DNA of 64,000 bases from Larimichthys crocea. Lineage: Eukaryota; Chordata; Actinopteri; Sciaenidae. Under the pieces are notes generated by a model that was given only the letters and a program-made list of their open reading frames with translations, was not told the origin of the DNA and did not search any database. The translations under genes were made by a program, and so were the position numbers. The stretch is from NCBI RefSeq assembly GCF_000972845.2, contig NC_040020.1:1-64000 (forward strand). The letters run 5' to 3'. Each line of letters starts with the position of its first letter. Position 1 is the first letter of the stretch. Positions 59,201-64,000 of this stretch are shown piece after piece.

Positions 59201-62200
59201 TGTTCGACCTCTCGGCGCTCGACTGTACTCGACCCGCTCGGCAGAACATGGAGGAGCGTTTAGCAGCTGAAGAGACGAGATATTTCCCAGAGGAGCTGTT
59301 AGAGATGAATCTGTTTTCATTTTTTGGACTCGGGCCTGAAGCAGTGTGTGGCGCCCCGTGTACAAAGGCTCAGTCCTTAACGGTATCTGTCAAAGTAAAC
59401 CGACAAATAAAGGCAATAAAATTCAGTTCTAACTATAAAACTGTGTGGATGCCTTCTGCTGAAATGAAAGTGTGAAATATTGAAAATAGTAGAATATTGT
59501 AATAAAGTCTGTAGCTGAACGTTGTAGAAGAAAGGAAAGATCTTCTGCCATTCATTTGAATGTAAAATGTGATTATATTTTAAAAAGTATAAATGGTATT
59601 AATGAGTAAAATACACGCCACAATGTCCCAAATGAGCTGAACATAATGACATTTTAATGGTTTCTGTAGGACAAAGTATGTGGGAGTAGTGGAAGTTGAA
59701 AGTGTTGAAGGTTGTGCCATTCATTTTAATGTACAATCTGTGTGGAATGTGGAAAAAGCTGAATATTTTAAAAAGTAGGAAAGGTATTAATGAGTAAAAC
59801 ACACGCCATAATGTGCTGCATGAGCTGAACGTTGTGATATTTGAACGGTTTCTGTAATAAATACAGAATAATAAAGATTTGAAAAACAATAGTGTGGACG
59901 CCAAACGGTCACAAGTAAACCAGAAGTTTAGAGGTGAAACGTTTCATCTGAAACATGATGAGAGCTTCAATAGGTCCAGGACCATGGTCTGAATCCGGAC
60001 TAAACACCAAGTCAATACAGACCCTGAAAGATCCCAAAGAAAGTTCAATGAACAGACACAGAATTACTCGGATCTTCTGAGACAGAGTAAATAGTTAAAC
60101 TGTTCCGGTTGTTATCGGATCAAACAGATCAGAAAAAGTGTTTTTGGGGGGCCGTTGTGCATCACGTGATGGACGTCGGAACTCTGGGTTGATTCCCTGA
60201 CACTGACAACAGCGTCACGGTCACGTGAATTTGCTCTCAACTCCTGAATCACAGATACAGAATCTGTGTGAGTTGATTAAATGTTATTTTGTGGGACGTC
60301 TGAGCTGAGACGACGACTTTCTGCTTACCTCTTCTTCTCTTTCAGAGTAAGGAGATCATCTTCCAGCTTCAGGAGGACCTCATGAAGCTTCTCAATGAGC
60401 TTTACACGGTAAGTGTTCAACCCTGACGAATAAAATCTGGAATCTGTAGCATCCGTGTTCGTGTTACCATGGGCCGCTGTTACCTAGGTGATCAAGACGT
60501 ATCACATGTACCACGTGGAGACGATCAGCGCGGAGACCAAGCTGCGGGAGGCGGAGCGTCAGGAGGGGCGCGTGAAAGGCGTGTCGGGGACGGGCGGAGG
60601 GGTGGAGCCAGTGTTCGGCCTGCGGATAGAAGAGCGCCACCAGAGACGCAACGCTGCCCGCAAGATGGAGAAGATGAGAGAGAAGGTACGAGGATGAATC
60701 TCAAGTCTTTGTCTTCTTTTTCAAGTCGCGAGGAAGGAGGAAACATTTTTTAAATAATTGAATCTAGATATGGGTAATTTAAAGTTTCAGGTCATCTAAC
60801 CAATGTGTTTGTTTCTTCATTAGAGGAAGGCAAAGTACTCAGAGAACAAACTGAAGACTCTTAAAGCCAGGAACGAGTATCTGCTGACTCTGGAGGCCAC
60901 CAACGCCTCCGTCTTTAAATACTACATCCACGACCTGCCCGACATCATAGACGTGAGTATGACACAATAAGGCGGAACATTGCAAATGAGAATGAAACAT
61001 TAAAATGAGCTCTTCTGTCTGTCTCAGTGCTGTGACCTAGGGTACCACTCCAGTCTGAGCCGGGCTTTGAGGACCTACCTATCAGCCGAACTGAGCCTTG
61101 AAGCCTCCAGGAGGGCGGGTCTGGAGGTCCTGGAGGGGGCCGTGGAGGGCCTTGACCCCGCCCGAGACAGGCAGCGTCTGCTGGGCCTCTACCCCACCGC
61201 CTTCTGCCCCCCACAACGCTTCGGCTTCCAGTCTCACATGGGCGACACAGTCAGTACATCTCACCAACCAAACAACCAACCAACCCGATGTTTGTTTGGT
61301 GATTTCCTGATTGTCCTGTTGTTGTTCTACTTCCTGTCAGGTGACCCAGATTGCCTCCCAGCCACAGGTCCAGGCCGAGCTCACGCTTCGCCTCACGCAG
61401 CTCCAGACCCGCCTGGCGTCCCTGAAGATCGAGAACGAAGAGGTCAGACACAGAACGACGAGTTATTATCTGTGGCACAGAAACAAAGACGCAGATTTAT
61501 AATTAACTGATACAAACTTTACATGATCTTATGATAATTTATACTGTTTTAATCGGGCAGATGAATCCCCTAAAAATAAATTCGCGCCACCTCAAAGCGG
61601 CAACGGCATCGGCGTCCTGTCCGTTGTTTTGTTGAGGAGCAGACTGGAGTGTTGTGTGCACAGAGGGCAGCTGTTAACTCACCCTGAAGGGCATAAAAAT
61701 GCTGAAGGAGTCTGGATTAACGAGCTGCATCTGCACGTCTCAGCAGCTTCCAAACACACACTCCTACACACACACACACCCTGATTATCATGTACAAATA
61801 AAAACACTTTTACACCCATTATCCTTGCTGTAAATACAAACACACTTTGCATACATAAACAGAGCTGTGCTTGAACGCGCGCATTTAATTTCAAACGTTA
61901 CGGAAACGCCGCTCTAAAACAATCGCGAATACGTAACTCGTGATCCGTGAAACCTCGTGCAGTAATGGGATTTATTGAGGTGTTCAGTCAGGTGTTCATA
62001 CGAGCGCAGATGTTGAGTTCTGTGTTTTTAAAGGTGGAAAAAATGGATTCAAGTGCAGCTCTGGGACGTTTATCGGAGCAACGTTAGATTACCGGAAATG
62101 ATGACCAGTTCTTCTCGTCGAACTGCAACTGTCCAACATTTGACTGCCAGAATATAAATATAAAACATATGTTCAACTTATATTTCTATGTTGCGATATT

Positions 62201-63239
62201 CACTGCAACTAGCATCCTAATCCGCCATTTTCACAATGCTGGTCATCCCTTCACCTTCCGCTATTACCACTGATGGTCAACCACCGTCACAGCGTTACCG
62301 TGACCGTTATAAGTGCACCTATGGACAAAGATAAAGAGCAGTAAGGCTCCGTTACATAAATTAAAGTTTAATAATTTATTCATTTATTTCTGCTACTTAT
62401 TTATTTAAATTTATGACTGGTTGAGCTTTTATGGTAAAGTTTCAAAGTCCATTTTCTGCCCCCGACTCCAGGTGAAGAAGACCTGGGGAGCGACCCTGAC
62501 CACCCTCCAGGACATGACGGTGCTGGACGACTACGACGTCTCCCAGAGCTTCACCCACAGCCCGTCCTCCGAGTCCGTCAAGTCCAGCGTGTCGGACGGC
62601 TACTTGAACAAACCGAGTCTGGCCAAGAGACGGGCCAACCAGCAGGAGACGGAGCTCTTCTACTTCACTGTGAGCGAGCAGCAGAGCCAAATGTTCATAC
62701 TTAATATTGTTTTGTAGATGTAGAGATGTAGAGATGTTTGTAGATACTCCAGTGTCCCTTGCCTGGATTTCCGCTGACAAGACTGGAAACCCCAAAACAT
62801 CCGTCATTGGACGCCATATATCCTCATTTGAAGAGTAATTAATTGATTTCATTTGTTTGTTTTAATCCTCAGAAATTCCGCGAGTATCTGGAGGGGAGCA
62901 ATCTCATTTCCAAACTCCAGGCCAAACACGACATCCTGAAGAAAGCCTTAGCGGAGGGTAAGACGTCCGTTAACCGTCTCTCTCATGTCGTCTGTCTTTT
63001 ATTTTATAATTGAGGAGGTCATCAACATTTCCTGCCCTTAAAACTGCCTTTCTTCCTCACAGGGTATAAAGCTGAACTACTGACTACCAGGTATTATTTC
63101 GTGTCGCCATGCATATTTTCTCTTCTCGTTAATAATAAGTGTCGCTTCCCACCACTTCAGTTTGAGACACTCCTCTTAACTCTCTGCTCTTTCTGCTCAT
63201 TACAGTCGTGGGCGGAAGAACTCCCACAGCAAGCACCAG
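46997..63239 (+). CDS. srgap1: SLIT-ROBO Rho GTPase-activating protein 1-type, first 13 coding exons (5' partial gene)
   Basis: srGAP proteins bend membranes with an F-BAR dimer and turn off Rho-family GTPases downstream of Robo receptors in neuronal and cell migration. Thirteen exons join in frame to 495 codons. The F-BAR region is about residues 20-310, followed by its extension to about 480. Hallmarks are KKDKEILAEYESQVK, LLQDLQDFFRKKAEIETEYS, KDQNLLSPVNCWYLLLNQ, KARNEYLLTLEATNASVFKY, CCDLGYHSSLSRALRTYLSA and LAKRRANQQETE. Of the three paralogues the wording is closest to srGAP1 (EQQTEMRVQ, KDHQQYKKDQN), and avpr1a nearby agrees. About half of a typical ~1,080-residue protein, with RhoGAP and SH3, lies beyond 64,000. 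It diverges from mammalian srGAP1 in exons 4, 6 and 8, so it may be the faster-evolving of two teleost copies. Confidence 0.93.
47744..47775. repeat. (CACCAT)n short tandem repeat
   Basis: CCATCACCATCACCATCACC run in srgap1 intron 1. The His-rich frame it creates is not a gene. Confidence 0.85.
48680..48704. repeat. (CA)12 microsatellite
   Basis: CA run in srgap1 intron 1. Confidence 0.9.
49050..49261 (-). mobile_element. Element A distal part
   Basis: Carries GTAACGGTTGCTAAGCTATG, AAGGTCGACAACCACCTAC and ATCTTGCACATGGCAAGC, then the terminal CTGCAGTTCCTCTAACGTCC. It shares this extra segment with 42350-42480 and, in the opposite orientation, with 52262-52410. Confidence 0.65.
49262..49540 (-). 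repeat. Left arm of inverted duplication with 45904-46160
   Basis: Reverse complement of 45904-46160 with scattered substitutions and one ~20-bp insertion (near 49315-49335). Confidence 0.8.
49541..49805 (-). mobile_element. Element A copy
   Basis: Full core copy, minus strand, from CTGCAGTTCCTCTAACGTCC to TGATTGACAGGTGGG. Confidence 0.8.
49806..51290. other. Intron 1 DNA, nothing recognised
   Basis: No coding, RNA or repeat signal I can name. Confidence 0.4.
51295..51480 (-). mobile_element. LINE 3' fragment
   Basis: Minus-strand match to the same LINE end as 15735-16152. It has AGGCGCCGAGGGGGCATCAG and CTCCTCAGCTGGCTCA in the antisense reading, the reverse of the GGATGCCTCCC/GCTGAGGTGGTT phrases. 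Confidence 0.5.
51985..52258 (+). mobile_element. Element A copy
   Basis: From TGAATGACGCCTGGTTGCTC to GACTGACTCACTTCT. It is then joined to the distal element A segment in plus orientation, with a doubled TCATAGCTTAGCAACCGT (52276 and 52370). Confidence 0.8.
52874..52916. repeat. (TG)21 microsatellite
   Basis: Pure TG run in srgap1 intron 1. Two more lie at 53032-53057 and 53207-53245. Frames that read Cys-Val or His-Thr repeats come from these. Confidence 0.95.
53032..53057. repeat. (TG)13 microsatellite
   Basis: TG run in srgap1 intron 1. Confidence 0.9.
53207..53245. repeat. (GT)19 microsatellite
   Basis: GT run in srgap1 intron 1. Confidence 0.9.
53570..54440. repeat. Tandem repeat of about 200-235 bp units
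   Basis: The phrase CCGAACACAACCTCCAAAAC (or a close variant) recurs at about 53694, 53927, 54154 and 54353. Each unit carries GCTATCTGTAGCACAGCTAG, ACAGTAGCCTACCGAGGTG and TTGCTGAGTCAGTT. Units have different internal deletions, so the array is older and less uniform than that at 40 kb. Confidence 0.85.
55043..55238 (+). CDS. srgap1: srgap1 coding exon 2 (F-BAR start)
   Basis: Acceptor TTTGTGTAG, donor CAA|GTGAGT. Encodes DVRAQLVEQQRCLEQQ to TRSTKDHQQY and two bases of Lys. The donor's sixth base is the first base of the element A homology. Confidence 0.95.
55244..55496 (+). mobile_element. Element A copy abutting the exon 2 donor
   Basis: Homology begins at TCAAAGCGTCCACGCTCTTA and runs to GAGGAACTGCAG. 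The left end of the element is missing. The exon ends at 55238, so only five intronic bases separate exon and element. Confidence 0.88.
55500..56300 (+). repeat. Minisatellite and ~350-bp tandem units in srgap1 intron 2
   Basis: Runs of TTAGCTTGTTTTAGCTTGGTG alternate with a block AATAGAGAGCTAGGCTAGCTG ... ATGCTAAGCTAAG. The block recurs near 55640, 55795 and 56165. The element A right tail (ACTTCTGGAGCCAGCCTCAA to GGAACTGCAG) recurs at 55470-55496, 55895-55940 and 56250-56298. The tail seems to have been carried along in the tandem amplification. Confidence 0.8.
56625..56679 (+). CDS. srgap1: srgap1 coding exon 3
   Basis: 55 nt, acceptor TCCTCCAG, encodes KKDQNLLSPVNCWYLLLNQ with the first Lys split. 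The donor GTCGGT is weak. Confidence 0.92.
56782..56889 (+). CDS. srgap1: srgap1 coding exon 4
   Basis: 108 nt, acceptor TTTTTCCAG, donor GTGAGC. Encodes VRRESKDHATLSDLYLNNV and ITRLTHISEDSARLLKR. The second half differs from the mammalian RFMQISEDSTRMFKK. Confidence 0.94.
58205..58505 (-). mobile_element. LINE 3' fragment
   Basis: Starts AACCATCCATCTTCTTCCTC and includes GAGGCACCTGATTAGATG and the CTCATTCCGGCTGCTCGTAT/ATCCGCGATCTC stretch, antisense to the reverse transcriptase C-terminal region of the same LINE as at 15.7 kb. Confidence 0.65.
58897..58981 (+). promoter_or_regulatory. Cluster of three RFX X-box-like sites in srgap1 intron 4
   Basis: GTGGCCATGACAAC (58897), GTGGCCATGGCGAC (58928) and GGCGCCATGGGAAC (58968) match the palindromic X-box GTTGCCATGGCAAC at 12, 12 and 11 of 14 positions by my count. 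They sit in a GC-rich block inside AT-rich intron, followed by an AT-rich core near 59020. Enhancer function is inference only. Confidence 0.35.
59440..59905 (+). mobile_element. Element C copy
   Basis: Second copy of the repeat described at 25780-26150, with an internal duplication (AGTATGTGGGAGTAGT and AATGTA segments appear twice). Confidence 0.65.
60346..60408 (+). CDS. srgap1: srgap1 coding exon 5
   Basis: 63 nt, acceptor CTCTTTCAG, donor GTAAGT. Encodes SKEIIFQLQEDLMKLLNELY and T. Confidence 0.95.
60488..60685 (+). CDS. srgap1: srgap1 coding exon 6
   Basis: 198 nt, acceptor TTACCTAG, donor GTACGA. Encodes VIKTYHMYHVETISAETKLR, a variable Gly-rich loop (GVSGTGGGVEP), then LRIEERHQRR and KMEKMREK. 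The loop replaces the family's EEKQIGRSGDP stretch. Confidence 0.95.
60824..60952 (+). CDS. srgap1: srgap1 coding exon 7
   Basis: 129 nt, acceptor TTCATTAG, donor GTGAGT. Encodes RKAKYSENKLKTLKARNEYL to YYIHDLPDIID, the most conserved F-BAR segment. Confidence 0.96.
61028..61249 (+). CDS. srgap1: srgap1 coding exon 8
   Basis: 222 nt, acceptor TGTCTCAG, donor GTCAGT (non-consensus at +3 only). Encodes CCDLGYHSSLSRALRTYLSA to FCPPQRFGFQSHMGDT. Confidence 0.94.
61341..61442 (+). CDS. srgap1: srgap1 coding exon 9
   Basis: 102 nt, acceptor TTCCTGTCAG, donor GTCAGA. Encodes VTQIASQPQVQAELTLRLTQ to LASLKIENEE, a coiled-coil segment. Confidence 0.94.
62472..62669 (+). CDS. srgap1: srgap1 coding exon 10
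   Basis: 198 nt, acceptor CGACTCCAG, donor GTGAGC. Encodes VKKTWGATLTTLQDMTVLDD, ESVKSSVSDGYLNKPSLAKR and NQQETELFYFT. Confidence 0.95.
62873..62957 (+). CDS. srgap1: srgap1 coding exon 11
   Basis: 85 nt, acceptor AATCCTCAG, donor G|GTAAGA. Encodes KFREYLEGSNLISKLQAKHD and ILKKALAE plus one base. Confidence 0.94.
63063..63090 (+). CDS. srgap1: srgap1 coding exon 12 (28-nt microexon)
   Basis: Acceptor TTCCTCACAG, donor CAG|GTATTA. Encodes GYKAELLTT, matching the family's GHRAEYMTT position, so it is real despite its size. Confidence 0.8.
63206..63239 (+). CDS. srgap1: srgap1 coding exon 13 (34-nt microexon)
   Basis: Acceptor CTCATTACAG, donor CAG|GTAGAG. Completes Ser484 and encodes RGRKNSHSKHQ, a basic linker. 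It keeps frame with exon 12 but does not match the usual mammalian linker (RPPNVPPKPQ...), so it may be an alternative exon or a divergent linker. Confidence 0.65.
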
Positions 63240-64000
63240 GTAGAGTTTCACTTCTTTCAGGCTTCAGCTTGTTTCGCCGGGTGTTTGTGGTAATATCTGA
63301 CAGTAAAGGGCATAAAATCCACCAGGGATTACGGAGGGGTACATGTCTCCTTCATTCACTTTGCAAAATCCTATTTTTGTGCCTGATCCTGTGATAGGGG
63401 GAAGTTGTCCCTACTGCAGACAGTCAGAGATGATAAAAATGATTGAATATTACGTACACGGTATATGACAGTAAAGGGAAGTGCTCTTGTTTACATAAAG
63501 TCCTAAGCGGTTATACATTCTTACAGTTTATTTTATTTTCTCGAGATTTTGGGTTAGTTACGTTGTTATCTCGGGAAAACAAAGTTTCATTATCTTGAGA
63601 TCTCGAGAAATTATCCCGTTATCTCTAGGATAACAACATTTGTTAAAGTAGTCCCCCCAAAAAATGTCCTTGTTTGATAAAACTACAGTGACCCACTTCT
63701 TTACGTAAATCACTGATTATAGTTACATGTTTTAAAAATTGAACTATATATTTGTGAGCTTTTGGGATTGATTGTAAGTATTGACAATGTAGTTTGTATA
63801 TTTGTGAGCATTTTTTTAAATATATAAATTTGTAATGAACTTGGGACGATAAAGTATTGAGGGACGATCGAAACAATTGTTGGTTTTTGTGTTTTTCATT
63901 ACAGAAAACATATAAAGACCTAAACTTTATTTTTTAAAGTCGCTATCAAGTTAGAATTGATGTTTAACCACATATGTCACCAGTATCTGGCCTGACCATG
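63240..64000 (+). other. srgap1: srgap1 intron after exon 13 (open to window end)
   Basis: AT-rich, no coding signal. A short run of TCTCGAGA/ATCTCGAG-like palindromes is at 63538-63612 (TTTCTCGAGATTTTGGG, TCTTGAGATCTCGAGAAAT). Confidence 0.6.

Larger units (their letters stand above)
56890..60345 (+). other. srgap1: srgap1 intron 4 (about 3.5 kb)
   Basis: Contains a LINE 3' fragment, an element C copy and a GC-rich block with X-box-like sites. The 153-codon frame at 56898-57359 has no domain signal and no supporting splice context. Confidence 0.8.

Overview
The window is vertebrate nuclear DNA, almost certainly from a ray-finned (percomorph-like) fish. It has intron-split genes with GT/AG borders, many CA/GT microsatellites, teleost-type interspersed repeats, and remains of a fish-specific NLRC3-like (FISNA-NACHT) gene. 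About 95% is non-coding, and most ORFs over 60 codons are chance or repeat-derived.

Layout. (1) 1-90: possible last codons of an unidentified + strand gene. (2) About 700-6760, minus strand: a decayed NLRC3-like innate immune receptor gene. Three small N-terminal exons are intact and two of them are a tandem duplication. A FISNA/NACHT block is broken by stops and frameshifts and has a ruined P-loop, and one LRR remnant survives. An ISRE-like site lies upstream. (3) 7-18 kb: gene-free, with degenerate repeats and a LINE 3' fragment. (4) 18,361-22,667, minus strand: a complete two-exon arginine vasotocin/vasopressin V1a-type receptor gene (avpr1a, 405 aa) with a TATA-like box and a (CA)29 microsatellite just upstream. 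(5) 23-46 kb: an intergenic desert dominated by two repeat families. Element A is MITE-like, with at least nine copies in the window. Element B carries a short conserved reading frame and an internal segment that has expanded into minisatellites at several loci, and probably into a 169-bp higher-order array at 39.6-40.8 kb. (6) 46,997-63,239, plus strand: the first 13 coding exons (495 codons) of a srgap1-type gene (SLIT-ROBO Rho GTPase-activating protein). They cover the F-BAR module and its C-terminal extension; the RhoGAP and SH3 exons lie beyond the right edge.

The avpr1a/srgap1 pair matches the known vertebrate neighbourhood (human 12q14), which supports both calls. I could not separate the teleost a/b paralogues. 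I found no clear new biological system. The most interesting signals are the avpr1a promoter microsatellite, a transposable element abutting the srgap1 exon 2 splice donor, the minisatellite-seeding repeat family, a cluster of RFX X-box-like sites in srgap1 intron 4, and the cassette-exon duplication in the dying NLR gene.
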